A stretch of DNA of 9,365 bases from CAZTJA01 sp964613745 (GCA_964613745.1 CAZTJA010000116.1:1-9365), one strand, 5' to 3'. Shown: positions 1 to 6,273, counted from the stretch's first letter. A program made the numbers and translations. The notes: a model not told the origin generated them from the letters alone.

Positions 1-2
1 CT

Positions 3-467
3 CTCCACAGAGTCTTGTGGGTGAAATATTTTTTCTACTTGACGCCTATGTTGTTACTGGGACTTTTTCTCGTAATAATGACAAACAGGCTTCTCGGTCT
101 TGGGTTCTTCATTTCGGCCGTGAGCACTGTTTCAATTTTCTTTATCACTTTGGCCGTGACTTCACTTTCAATAGGATTGGGCGTGCTCTATGCCGATCTG
201 AAAGAGAGCGATCCCAGTGCCGTTTTCAGTGGATTCGGCGGATTGATGACAATGCTTTATTCGGGATTAACGGTTGCCGGAATAATTATTTTGGAAGCGT
301 TTCCCGTCTATCGAATTGTTACTGCAAATTATTTTGGACGTCCCCTGAACCACACAGACCTCTTCATTATCACGACACTGATTATGTGTTCATTTGGGTT
401 GGCGTTATTTGCCGCAATCTATCCCCTGAAGCTCGGGTTGAAACGAATTATGGATCTGCAAATATGA
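3..467 (+). CDS. Membrane permease of a putative ABC exporter, C-terminal part (5' truncated)
   Basis: The reading frame is open to the left edge, so this is the last 154 residues of a longer protein. A TTG at 15 is not needed as a start. The visible part is very hydrophobic, with about four membrane segments at roughly residues 10-30, 35-60, 78-105 and 120-142. Between segments two and three lies a short polar loop, GLGVLYADLKESDP, followed by a glycine-rich FSGFGGLMTMLYS stretch. I recognise that pattern from a family of large permeases annotated as putative ABC exporters in Deltaproteobacteria, in which a partner ATPase is usually encoded just upstream, outside this window. The basic end (KLGLKRIMDLQI) should be cytoplasmic. 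The substrate is unknown. The stop codon overlaps the start of the next gene (ATGA at 464-467), so the two are probably translationally coupled. Membrane protein is near certain; the exporter family is a good but unverified match. Confidence 0.75.
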   Translation, partial: LHRVLWVKYFFYLTPMLLLGLFLVIMTNRLLGLGFFISAVSTVSIFFITLAVTSLSIGLGVLYADLKESDPSAVFSGFGGLMTMLYSGLTVAGIIILEAFPVYRIVTANYFGRPLNHTDLFIITTLIMCSFGLALFAAIYPLKLGLKRIMDLQI

Positions 468-1135
468 AAGGAATCTCTTCCGAAAACAGGATTGAGGTGA
501 CCATCCCCTGCGGGACGATTACCTTAGAAGGAATACTGGAATATCCTAACCAAACCGAGAACCTATTGCCGGCAGCCGTCATTTGCCATCCCCACCCTCT
601 ATACGGCGGTAATATGCACAACAATGTCGTCCGAGCATTAAAACGAGGGCTTCTCGACAAAAACTTCGTAGTTTTGAGGTTCAATTTTCGGGGGGTCGAA
701 GGAAGCTGGGGAAAACATGGCAACGGAATTGACGAAATTCAAGATGTTCTATCAGCAATAGATTTCCTTGAAAGCTCTCGAGGCATTCGTCGCGACCAAA
801 TTCTTGTCGCGGGATATTCATTTGGTTGTTGGGTCGGTTTGAAAGCAGCCTCCAGTGATAAACGAGCAAATCTACTCGTGGGCATTTCCCCACCTGCCGA
901 CATGTATGACTTCAGTTTTCTGGAATCGGAACTTCGCCCGAAAATGTTGGTCGTCGGGGACAGAGATTTTGTATGCTCAGTTCCCAATTTCAATAAATTG
1001 GTTGACCAATTACCGGACCCCAAAATGACCAAGATACTTGCGAACACCGATCATTTACATTTCGGGAAGGAACAGGCTCTAGTCAAGGAACTCAACGCTT
1101 TTCTCGATGCATACGCGTCAACACGGAGTATTTAG
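464..1135 (+). CDS. Alpha/beta hydrolase of the short dienelactone-hydrolase-like / KANL3-Tex30-type family
   Basis: A 223-residue soluble protein with the complete features of a small serine alpha/beta hydrolase. After two N-terminal strands comes the family motif CHPHPLYGGNMHNNVV (41-56), which probably helps form the oxyanion hole. It is followed by RFNFRGV (72-78), the nucleophile elbow GYSFG with Ser119, the acid in GDRD (Asp168), and the catalytic His in DHLHFG (probably His197). No signal peptide is visible, so it should act in the cytoplasm. The natural substrate is unknown; relatives are esterases or acyl hydrolases of uncertain role. The ATG at 464 is chosen because the homologous fold begins there and it overlaps the upstream stop as ATGA. 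The same frame stays open further left, but that stretch is only the shadow of the permease gene. Position in the set suggests co-expression with the exporter. Family assignment is firm; function is not. Confidence 0.88.
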   Translation: MKGISSENRIEVTIPCGTITLEGILEYPNQTENLLPAAVICHPHPLYGGNMHNNVVRALKRGLLDKNFVVLRFNFRGVEGSWGKHGNGIDEIQDVLSAIDFLESSRGIRRDQILVAGYSFGCWVGLKAASSDKRANLLVGISPPADMYDFSFLESELRPKMLVVGDRDFVCSVPNFNKLVDQLPDPKMTKILANTDHLHFGKEQALVKELNAFLDAYASTRSI

Positions 1136-1744
1136 ATGGGTTTTATGTCGCGATCAGTCTCGATGATGCGCTACAGAGTCAAAGGAACAATTGAAGGAAA
1201 TTTTTGGCAATCTGTAGAGGACGGAATACAAAAGGGAGTTTTCAAGGATATAGGCGATACCGGAGAACTCAGCCTTGGATGGACGTCGTTTGAAGATTTT
1301 ACCGACACGGAATTCAGCCGGTCGTCATACGTCCGGAGCACATACATTGCACTAGGGTTTCGCATTGATACAATCAGAGTTCCCCCCAGAATACTGGAAA
1401 TTCATCTCAAAAAACAGATTCAGAGCGTGCTTAAGACATCAGGGCGCACCCGACTAAGTTCAACTGAAAGACGCGAACTCAAGGAACGCGTTAAAGAATC
1501 GCTTCTGAAGCAGATACTCCCATCCATTCAAGTCATTGACGTGATTTGGGACACCGCTAAATCCACAATCTATTTGGGAACCTTGAGCGCAAAAACCAGG
1601 GAACGTTTTGAAGAGCATTTTAAACGTTGTTTCGGATTATCTATATTGCCGATTATTCCATTCATAAGGGCGGAAGAATTATTACAGATTAGAGGCAAAG
1701 CGGGTATTCTCGAAACAGTTAAATCAGCTTCTATGGTACCATAA
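1136..1744 (+). CDS. RdgC-like recombination-associated protein, short form
   Basis: A 202-residue protein resembling RdgC, the ring-shaped DNA-binding protein that limits RecA activity in Proteobacteria. Recognisable parts are the early GELSLGWTSFEDF segment (43-55), matching the family's conserved 'GW' region; VPPRILEIHLKKQIQ (82-96); and the helical TRLSSTERRELKERVKESLL stretch (105-124), equivalent to the 'K..K...LK.E....LLP' region of E. coli RdgC. A strand DVIWDTAKSTIYLGTLSAKTRERFEEHF follows. E. coli RdgC has about 303 residues, so this one is about a third shorter and seems to lack C-terminal portions. Whether it still forms the DNA-encircling dimer is unknown. The ATG at 1136 directly follows the hydrolase TAG and has GGAG at 1125-1128 with 7-nt spacing; ATGs at 1145, 1163 and 1166 lack a comparable site. 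Family call is from motif recall, moderately strong. Confidence 0.7.
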   Translation: MGFMSRSVSMMRYRVKGTIEGNFWQSVEDGIQKGVFKDIGDTGELSLGWTSFEDFTDTEFSRSSYVRSTYIALGFRIDTIRVPPRILEIHLKKQIQSVLKTSGRTRLSSTERRELKERVKESLLKQILPSIQVIDVIWDTAKSTIYLGTLSAKTRERFEEHFKRCFGLSILPIIPFIRAEELLQIRGKAGILETVKSASMVP

Positions 1745-1762
1745 CAAGAGTCTTAAATCACT

Positions 1763-1789
1763 AAGATCTTGCCCTTAAAGGGAAGTCTT
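1763..1789 (+). terminator. Imperfect hairpin after the rdgC-like gene
   Basis: An inverted repeat starts 18 nt after the stop codon. AAGA pairs with TCTT, CTT with AAG, and CCC with GGG, giving 10 base pairs with two single-base bulges (1767, 1771) and a TTAAA loop. No T-run follows, so it is at best a weak terminator or an mRNA 3'-end hairpin. Confidence 0.3.
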
Positions 1790-1816
1790 CACATTGGTTC
1801 AAGCCTATGATATAGA
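1788..1816 (+). promoter_or_regulatory. Possible sigma-70-type promoter upstream of htrA
   Basis: TTCACA (1788-1793) and TATAGA (1811-1816) are separated by exactly 17 bp. The -35 box matches consensus at 5 of 6 positions and the -10 box at 4 of 6. This could give basal expression of htrA alongside the ECF-like element downstream. It overlaps the end of the rdgC hairpin. It is only a pattern match. Confidence 0.3.
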
Positions 1817-1854
1817 AGCCCCCTGTCGCGGTAATTTTATTTTGTATTTTGAAC

Positions 1855-1881
1855 GAACTTATTCGCGCCACGTGAGTCAGA
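1855..1881 (+). promoter_or_regulatory. Sigma-E-like (ECF sigma factor) promoter for htrA
   Basis: GAACTT (1855-1860), a 16-bp spacer, and TCAGA (1877-1881). The classical sigma-E promoter of E. coli degP is GAACTT-N16-TCTGA, so box sequence and spacing nearly coincide, and the gene downstream is the same envelope-stress protease. The expected start near 1888 would leave a leader of about 32 nt containing the ribosome binding site AAAGGAG (1905-1911). Whether this organism has a sigma factor with this specificity cannot be seen here. Confidence 0.55.
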
Positions 1882-1919
1882 AATATTCAAATTTGGTCTG
1901 TCCTAAAGGAGAAAACTAG

Positions 1920-3392
1920 ATGGTAAAAAGTTCCTTGCTGCGAAACGCTGGAGTTGCGTTCGCATTTTTGTGTCTCATTGGGTCTGCCTCCATTCTGCCC
2001 GCTTTTGCAGAAATTCCTCCCATTCTAAAGCAGCTCGATGAAGCTTTTGTTCAGGTGGCCGAAAAGGTAACTCCGGCTGTCGTGAATATCAGCTCTTCTA
2101 AGAAAGAAGGTGTGGCAGGCCTAGGTGGTGGCGGTGGTGATTTGGAACCTTTTTTTAAAAATCACCCGTTTAGAGAATTTTTCGGAGATGAATTTTTTAA
2201 AAAATTTCGTAAGGGCCCCAAAGATGATGGCGGCGGCGGACTCCGACAACAGGGTCTCGGTTCCGGTGTGATCATATCTCCGGACGGAATAATCCTGACA
2301 AATTCTCATGTGGTTAAAGATGCCGATGAAATCAAGGTTAGCCTCTCGGACAAAAGAAGCTTTACCGCCAAAGTCATTGGTACCGATGCGGAAAGCGACA
2401 TAGCGGTAATCAAGATTGAAGCGACCAACTTACCTATCGCAAAGCTGGGCGATTCCTCTAAGCTCAAAGTGGGTGAAATGGTTTTCGCGATCGGCAACCC
2501 CTTTGGTCTGAACAGAACGGTAACATCCGGAATCATCAGTGCAACCGGTAGAACAAATGTAGGAATCATCGGTTATGAAGATTTTATTCAGACCGATGCG
2601 GCAATCAATCCCGGGAATTCAGGTGGCCCTCTGGTGAACATCTCGGGGGAAGTCATAGGAATCAACACTGCCATTGCAAGTCGAAGCGGCGGGTACCAGG
2701 GTATAGGCTTTGCCATCCCATCATCTTCCGCTCAGATAATTATGCAGGAATTGATCAAGGACGGGAAAGTTAAACGCGGACTCCTCGGTGTTAACATTCA
2801 GGACGTCAACGAGTCATTGGCAAAATCGTTCGGTCGAGCGGACACCGAAGGGGCTCTTGTGTCCCAGGTGATCGAAGGCAGTCCAGCTGAAAAAGCCGGA
2901 GTCAAAGCGGGAGACATTATCCTCAAGTTCAATGATCACGCGGTAACCGGCGCAGCCAATCTAAAGAACATTGTTGGTCTTGAAAAGCCCGGGTCAAAAG
3001 CCAAACTCACGATCTGGAGAGACGGCAAAACCCAGGATGTAAACGTTACCATCGCAGAACGCACCGACAAGATGGCTTCAGCAGGGAATCCGATATCGCC
3101 TGCGGAGACTTCGAATGAGTTAGGGATAGAAATAGAGAAAGTCCCTGCAGCAGCGGCAGAGCAGATGGGACTCAAAGAAGGTGAAGGCGTCAGAGTGAAA
3201 GAAGTGTCCGATGGAGTAGGCGGCAGAATGGGCCTGCGTTCGGGCGACGTGATTCTTGAAGTCGACGGCAAGCCTGTTAACGACATCAGCGAGTTCAATT
3301 CAGCAGTAAAACAGTCCGTTAAAAATAAGCTGATTCGCCTGAAAGTCCAACGCGGAACATCCAAACTCTTTCTGGCTTCTGCAATAGGCTAA
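1920..3392 (+). CDS. degP: Periplasmic serine protease/chaperone HtrA (DegP/DegQ family), two PDZ domains
   Basis: A 490-residue S1C-family protease that degrades or refolds damaged envelope proteins. Residues 1-30 form a Sec signal peptide (basic start, hydrophobic core, likely cut after AFA30). A glycine- and Phe/Lys-rich loop (about 66-110) corresponds to the LA loop of DegP-type oligomers. The trypsin-like domain carries the full triad: His130 in TNSHVV, Asp160 in ESDIAV and Ser234 in NPGNSGGP. PDZ1 lies at about 285-378 and PDZ2 at about 398-487, so length and architecture match DegP/DegQ rather than single-PDZ DegS. The ATG at 1920 has AAAGGAG eight nt upstream. The gene stands alone between hairpins, with an ECF-type promoter suggesting envelope-stress induction. 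DegP, DegQ and MucD cannot be told apart from this sequence alone, so the symbol is provisional. Confidence 0.95.
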   Translation: MVKSSLLRNAGVAFAFLCLIGSASILPAFAEIPPILKQLDEAFVQVAEKVTPAVVNISSSKKEGVAGLGGGGGDLEPFFKNHPFREFFGDEFFKKFRKGPKDDGGGGLRQQGLGSGVIISPDGIILTNSHVVKDADEIKVSLSDKRSFTAKVIGTDAESDIAVIKIEATNLPIAKLGDSSKLKVGEMVFAIGNPFGLNRTVTSGIISATGRTNVGIIGYEDFIQTDAAINPGNSGGPLVNISGEVIGINTAIASRSGGYQGIGFAIPSSSAQIIMQELIKDGKVKRGLLGVNIQDVNESLAKSFGRADTEGALVSQVIEGSPAEKAGVKAGDIILKFNDHAVTGAANLKNIVGLEKPGSKAKLTIWRDGKTQDVNVTIAERTDKMASAGNPISPAETSNELGIEIEKVPAAAAEQMGLKEGEGVRVKEVSDGVGGRMGLRSGDVILEVDGKPVNDISEFNSAVKQSVKNKLIRLKVQRGTSKLFLASAIG

Positions 3393-3402
3393 TCTCTTTT
3401 TG

Positions 3403-3424
3403 GGCTGAGGCTAAGGCCTCAGCC
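3403..3424. terminator. Perfect 9-bp hairpin between convergent genes
   Basis: GGCTGAGGC (3403-3411) and GCCTCAGCC (3416-3424) form a perfect GC-rich stem with a TAAG loop, 10 nt after the htrA stop codon and 20 nt beyond the stop of the convergent minus-strand gene. It probably ends transcription or protects 3' ends on both sides. Neither strand has a proper T-run after the stem (+ strand: TTCGACTC), so it is not a textbook intrinsic terminator. Confidence 0.55.
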
Positions 3425-3444
3425 TTCGACTCACTTCCATAAGT

Positions 3445-3786
3445 TCAGGTAAACTCTACCCTAACTTCATACCCATGTGGTTCCAAGTCCTTCAAAAGCG
3501 CAAATGCAGCTTGGCGAAAAAGGGTTCTGTGATCCCGCCCCGTGCCCATCCTCCTCATTTCACCCGGCAAACTGCTGCCCTTTGAATCAAAAAGCCCGTC
3601 ATTAAAATATTTGTCCAGAGCCGCTTCCCAAGTTCCAAGAAGTTTAGCGTTTTCCGAATACTTTAAGTCAATATTAATTTCTTCAGCGACAAACTCGGAA
3701 GTAACCTGAATTTCAACGTGGAGCCCCGGCTTGTAAGTAATTACCGCAACGGGAATGCCACAGTACATCAGCTTTGCGATGATCAC
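3445..3786 (-). CDS. Hypothetical protein, 113 residues, unrecognised
   Basis: I do not recognise this protein. It has a short hydrophobic N-terminus (MIIAKLMYCGIPVAVITY), then an acidic, strand-rich middle (EIQVTSEFVAEEINIDLKYS), and a helical second half with WEAALDKYFNDG and GRDHRTLFRQAAFALLKDLE before a final strand YEVRVEF. The N-terminus is too short and mixed for a clear signal peptide or membrane helix, so a small cytoplasmic alpha/beta protein is likely. Three points argue for a real gene: a GTG start preceded by TGAGGT with suitable spacing, a possible minus-strand promoter just upstream, and convergent placement against htrA with a shared hairpin. Amino acid composition is protein-like. 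A + strand frame overlapping its 5' end (3718-4020) is rich in Ser, Leu and Pro and lacks a ribosome binding site, so I take it as a shadow. Confidence 0.6.
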   Translation of the reverse strand: MIIAKLMYCGIPVAVITYKPGLHVEIQVTSEFVAEEINIDLKYSENAKLLGTWEAALDKYFNDGLFDSKGSSLPGEMRRMGTGRDHRTLFRQAAFALLKDLEPHGYEVRVEFT

Positions 3787-3828
3787 CGTTACCTCACGTA
3801 TCTCAAAGAATTAGTAAAAAACGCTAAA

Positions 3829-3857
3829 ATCGTATCAGTTTGCAAAAGTACTGTCCA
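3829..3857 (-). promoter_or_regulatory. Possible promoter of the minus-strand hypothetical gene
   Basis: Read on the minus strand, TGGACA (3857-3852) and TACGAT (3834-3829) are exactly 17 bp apart, with 5/6 and 4/6 matches to the sigma-70 boxes. The start would fall near 3822, giving a leader of about 36 nt that contains the TGAGGT ribosome binding site. Confidence 0.35.
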
Positions 3858-3994
3858 GAGGTCGATGTCGGCAAATCAAGTCACTTGCCATTTTGGTCCT
3901 CAAAGATCATTATGTAAGGAATTGCCCTTGAGCTTTCCCTCTTCCCCGGAACTTCTCCATTGTCCAATTGAATTTTCGGATTCGGCCTTTCTCC

Positions 3995-4023
3995 TTGACA
4001 GACCCTCACTGCTCTATTAATAT
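3995..4023 (+). promoter_or_regulatory. Promoter of the rpsP operon
   Basis: TTGACA (3995-4000) is a perfect -35 box. With a 17-bp spacer the -10 box is TAATAT (4018-4023), matching 4 of 6 positions. The start would be near 4030, leaving a leader of about 45 nt before the rpsP ATG. A consensus -35 fits a strongly expressed ribosomal operon. Confidence 0.6.
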
Positions 4024-4033
4024 TGGTCGATTA

Positions 4034-4051
4034 TGATGATAGTTATCATCA
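4034..4051 (+). promoter_or_regulatory. Operator-like dyad at the rpsP transcription start
   Basis: TGATGATAGTTATCATCA is a perfect 8-bp inverted repeat with a 2-bp centre, placed at roughly +4 to +21 of the predicted transcript. The position suits a repressor site. The sequence loosely resembles a Fur box (TGATAAT-N-ATTATCA) but has different internal spacing. In RNA it would form only a weak AU-rich hairpin. The binding factor is unknown. Confidence 0.4.
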
Positions 4052-4075
4052 ATACGAACGGAGGTCGCTCGATTA

Positions 4076-4324
4076 ATGGCCGTTAAAATAAGATTAGCTC
4101 GATACGGCGCCAAGAAAAAACCATTTTACAGAGTTGTTGCTGCAGACTCGATCTATCCTAGAGATGGAAGATTTCTTGAAGTCTTGGGCACTTACGATCC
4201 AAGAGATAAAGAGAAGGGTATCAAGATCGACCAGCAGGCAGTACAGGCCTGGATTGCCAAAGGTGCCGTTCCAACCGACACGGTGAAAAAAATTGTTAAA
4301 TTGGCCGCAAAGATAGCGCAGTGA
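4076..4324 (+). CDS. rpsP: 30S ribosomal protein S16
   Basis: An 82-residue protein of normal S16 length. It opens with MAVKIRLARYGAKKKPFYRVVAADS, the conserved S16 N-terminus, followed by PRDGRFLEVLGTYDP (29-43) and the C-terminal motif IKIDQQAVQAWIAKGAVPTDTVKKIV. It binds 16S rRNA and is needed for assembly of the 30S body. It is the first gene of the rpsP-khpA-rimM-trmD-rplS operon. The ATG has GGAGGT at 4060-4065 with 10-nt spacing, a strong ribosome binding site. Nothing is unusual in the protein. Confidence 0.98.
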   Translation: MAVKIRLARYGAKKKPFYRVVAADSIYPRDGRFLEVLGTYDPRDKEKGIKIDQQAVQAWIAKGAVPTDTVKKIVKLAAKIAQ

Positions 4325-4373
4325 TTCCGGAAAAGGTTCAATTGGTGACCCCGGACAACAGGAGTTGATACGG

Positions 4374-4604
4374 ATGAAAGAGCTCGTCGAATACATGGCT
4401 AAATCTCTCGTAGATAATCCGGAGGAAGTGTCCGTTTCGGAAGTCGAAGGCGAGATTACTTCCGTGATAGAGCTCAAAGTCGCAAAGTCGGACCTCGGCA
4501 AGGTTATTGGAAAACAAGGAAGGACCGCACGAGCTATGAGGACAATTTTGTCCGCCGCTTCCACCAAATTGAAGAAACGAGCCGTGCTTGAGATTCTTGA
4601 ATAG
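4374..4604 (+). CDS. khpA: KH-domain RNA-binding protein KhpA (YlqC family)
   Basis: A 76-residue protein made almost entirely of one KH domain. The RNA-gripping GxxG loop is in KVIGKQGRTARAMR, and the protein opens with MKELVEYMAKSLVDNPEEVSV, typical of the family. In other bacteria KhpA pairs with KhpB/Jag as a global RNA chaperone, and it sits between rpsP and rimM in many genomes, exactly as here. The ATG at 4374 is preferred over the in-frame TTG at 4365: GGAG at 4361-4364 gives 9-nt spacing to the ATG but abuts the TTG. The gap from rpsP is 49 nt. Confidence 0.95.
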   Translation: MKELVEYMAKSLVDNPEEVSVSEVEGEITSVIELKVAKSDLGKVIGKQGRTARAMRTILSAASTKLKKRAVLEILE

Positions 4605-4619
4605 CGATCATTGAACCGA

Positions 4620-5126
4620 ATGGCCGAAAATCGATTGATCGTAATCGGCAAGATAGGAAAACCGTTTGGGATCAAGGGACAAATGAGAATTGTCCCATTT
4701 ACGGAAACCATTGACCCCTTCGTAAACAGCAAGGAGCTTTGGATAGGCGAGTCCAAGTTTAAAGTCGAATCTTTAGGGGCTCATAAAGGTGCACTACTCG
4801 TCAAGTTTGAAGGAATACAAACACCCGAAGTTGCTCGTACGTTTTCCGGCAATCTTGTAAGAACGAATACAGACAATCTGCCGCCCAAAGATGAAGATGA
4901 ATATTACTGGTTCGAACTCATCGGGATGCAGGTCATTACCGTTTCAGGAAAAAGGCTGGGCACCATAGACCAAATCACCCCAACGGGCGCGAACGATGTG
5001 CTCCACGTCTCAGGTGATTTGGGAGAGATCTTGTTACCCATGATTGATGAAGTAGTCCTCGAAATCCGAACCGAAGAGAATGTTATGATTGTCGATCCTT
5101 TAGAGGGCCTGCTTCCGGATGCTTGA
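4620..5126 (+). CDS. rimM: Ribosome maturation factor RimM
   Basis: A 168-residue protein with the two RimM domains. The N-terminal beta-barrel (about 5-86) begins LIVIGKIGKPFGIKGQMRI, the family hallmark. The C-terminal PRC barrel (about 94-165) begins at EYYWFELIGMQV and ends IVDPLEGLLPDA. RimM binds S19 and helps 30S head maturation; its place beside rpsP and trmD is conserved. The ATG at 4620 is chosen over the in-frame TTG at 4611, because the family normally starts within a few residues of the LIVIGKI motif. Neither start has a clear Shine-Dalgarno sequence, so translation may depend on coupling from khpA, 15 nt upstream. The 3' end overlaps trmD by 8 nt. Confidence 0.96.
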   Translation: MAENRLIVIGKIGKPFGIKGQMRIVPFTETIDPFVNSKELWIGESKFKVESLGAHKGALLVKFEGIQTPEVARTFSGNLVRTNTDNLPPKDEDEYYWFELIGMQVITVSGKRLGTIDQITPTGANDVLHVSGDLGEILLPMIDEVVLEIRTEENVMIVDPLEGLLPDA

Positions 5127-5886
5127 CGTAGCGGTTCTCACCATTTTTCCAAAGATCTTTGATTCTTTTTTATCCTACGGGAATCCGGCCCGGGCTATAG
5201 AAGGTAACTTTCTGAGAGTCAATACTATTGACATCAGGGATTTCACCAGTGATAGACACCGGTCCACAGACGATTATCCCTATGGCGGCGGTACAGGAAT
5301 GGTGATGAAGCCTGAACCGGTTGTGTCGGCTATTCGACACGTGAGGGCCTCAAACACCGAAACTAAAGTCATACTCATGACGCCCCAGGGAAAACCGTTT
5401 AATCAAAGATTGGCGGAAGAACTGGTCGACTGCAAAAGTATTTCTCTCGTGTGCGGTCGCTATGAAGGAATAGATGAAAGAATTCGCTACTTCGTGGATG
5501 ATGAGCTGTCCATCGGCGATTACGTGCTCTCAGGTGGTGAAATCGCCGCCATGGTCGTAATTGATTCAATCGTAAGACTCATTCCCGGAGTGCTTGGAGC
5601 CGATAGCCACATAGAGGGTGAATCATTTTACGACGGAATTCTCGAATACCCTCAATACACGAGACCTCGTGTGTTCGAAAATATGGAAGTTCCTTCAATT
5701 TTGTTGGAAGGACATCATGCCAAAATAAAAATATGGCGTAAGAAGAAGGCATTGGCTAGAACTTTAAGAAGAAGACCCGATCTTGTTTCAAAAAAAACGC
5801 TGGATGATGAAGAGCAACGGCTTCTTTGGGAAATCCAGTCTGAAATCGATAAGCATGTGGAGATAAGCAATGAACATTTTGAATGA
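5119..5886 (+). CDS. trmD: tRNA (guanine37-N1)-methyltransferase TrmD
   Basis: A 255-residue SPOUT-class enzyme that uses S-adenosylmethionine to methylate G37 next to the anticodon, preventing +1 frameshifting. Conserved blocks are RDFTSDRHRSTDDYPYGGGTGMV (split by the usual loop, 40-62), MTPQGKPFNQ (87-96), LVCGRYEGIDERI (110-122) and SIGDYVLSGGE (131-141), which together make the knotted cofactor site. The C-terminal YPQYTRPRVFENMEVP and LARTLRRRPDL match the tRNA-binding domain. Arg153 aligns with E. coli Arg154. At the position of the E. coli catalytic base Asp169 this protein has Glu168 (GESF instead of EDSF), a conservative change worth checking. The start overlaps rimM by 8 nt, and the 3' end overlaps rplS by 17 nt. 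Confidence 0.97.
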   Translation: MLDVAVLTIFPKIFDSFLSYGNPARAIEGNFLRVNTIDIRDFTSDRHRSTDDYPYGGGTGMVMKPEPVVSAIRHVRASNTETKVILMTPQGKPFNQRLAEELVDCKSISLVCGRYEGIDERIRYFVDDELSIGDYVLSGGEIAAMVVIDSIVRLIPGVLGADSHIEGESFYDGILEYPQYTRPRVFENMEVPSILLEGHHAKIKIWRKKKALARTLRRRPDLVSKKTLDDEEQRLLWEIQSEIDKHVEISNEHFE

Positions 5887-6223
5887 AATCGAAAATGAAC
5901 AGATGCGACTGGATATCCCTGAATTCCGTAGCGGCGACGGTGTGAAAGTACACGTCAGAATCGTGGAAGGAAACCGAGAAAGAATTCAGGTTTTTGAAGG
6001 TGCCGTAATCGGAATTAACCGGAAAGGCGCCAGAACGAGCTTCACGGTTCGGAAAGTGTCCTACGGCATTGGCGTTGAAAGAGTCTTTCCAATGCATTCA
6101 CCAATGATCGACAAGATTGAAGTCGTGAACCGTGGCCGGGTAAGACGTTCAAAGATCTACTATTTGAGAAAACTTAAAGGAAAAGCCGCCCGTATCAAGG
6201 AGCGCGTGTATCGTCCCGAGTAA
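5870..6223 (+). CDS. rplS: 50S ribosomal protein L19
   Basis: A 117-residue protein of normal L19 length. It has the conserved opening ILNEIENEQMRLDIPEFRSGD, then VFEGAVIGINRKGARTSFTVRKVSYGIGVERVFPMHSP (split across 43-80) and the basic RRSKIYYLRKLKGKAARIKER tail. L19 sits at the 30S-50S interface. The ATG at 5870 lies 17 nt inside the trmD 3' end, with GGAG in the trmD coding sequence just upstream, so translation is probably coupled. It is the last gene of the rpsP operon, followed after about 100 nt by a strong terminator. Confidence 0.98.
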   Translation: MNILNEIENEQMRLDIPEFRSGDGVKVHVRIVEGNRERIQVFEGAVIGINRKGARTSFTVRKVSYGIGVERVFPMHSPMIDKIEVVNRGRVRRSKIYYLRKLKGKAARIKERVYRPE

Positions 6224-6273
6224 CACATCCTTCATTGCTCAAACGGCGCTGCATTGTATTTTTTGATTTAAGT

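Larger units (their letters stand above)
3787..4075. other. Intergenic region between divergent genes
   Basis: These 289 bases separate the minus-strand hypothetical gene from rpsP. They hold a possible minus-strand promoter (3829-3857), the rpsP promoter (3995-4023), the dyad at 4034-4051 and the rpsP ribosome binding site (4060-4065). The middle (about 3881-4009) is purine-rich on the minus strand and contains a 42-codon open frame of doubtful status. I see nothing else there. Confidence 0.6.

Noticed and set aside
17..463. Long open frame continuing upstream of the alpha/beta hydrolase, as if the protein had a 149-residue N-terminal extension
   Set aside because: It overlaps the permease gene in another frame. 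Its translation is rich in Arg, Cys, Phe and Asn with no family likeness, while the permease frame gives a well-formed membrane protein and an ATGA junction.
3718..4020. + strand frame of 100 codons between htrA and rpsP
   Set aside because: No ribosome binding site, shadow-like composition, overlap with the better supported minus-strand gene, and a 3' end lying inside the rpsP promoter.
4094..4756. Long minus-strand frame of 220 codons opposite rpsP, khpA and rimM
   Set aside because: It lies antisense to three certain genes. Its Ser/Ile/Phe-rich translation is the usual product of reading the opposite strand of well-coded genes.
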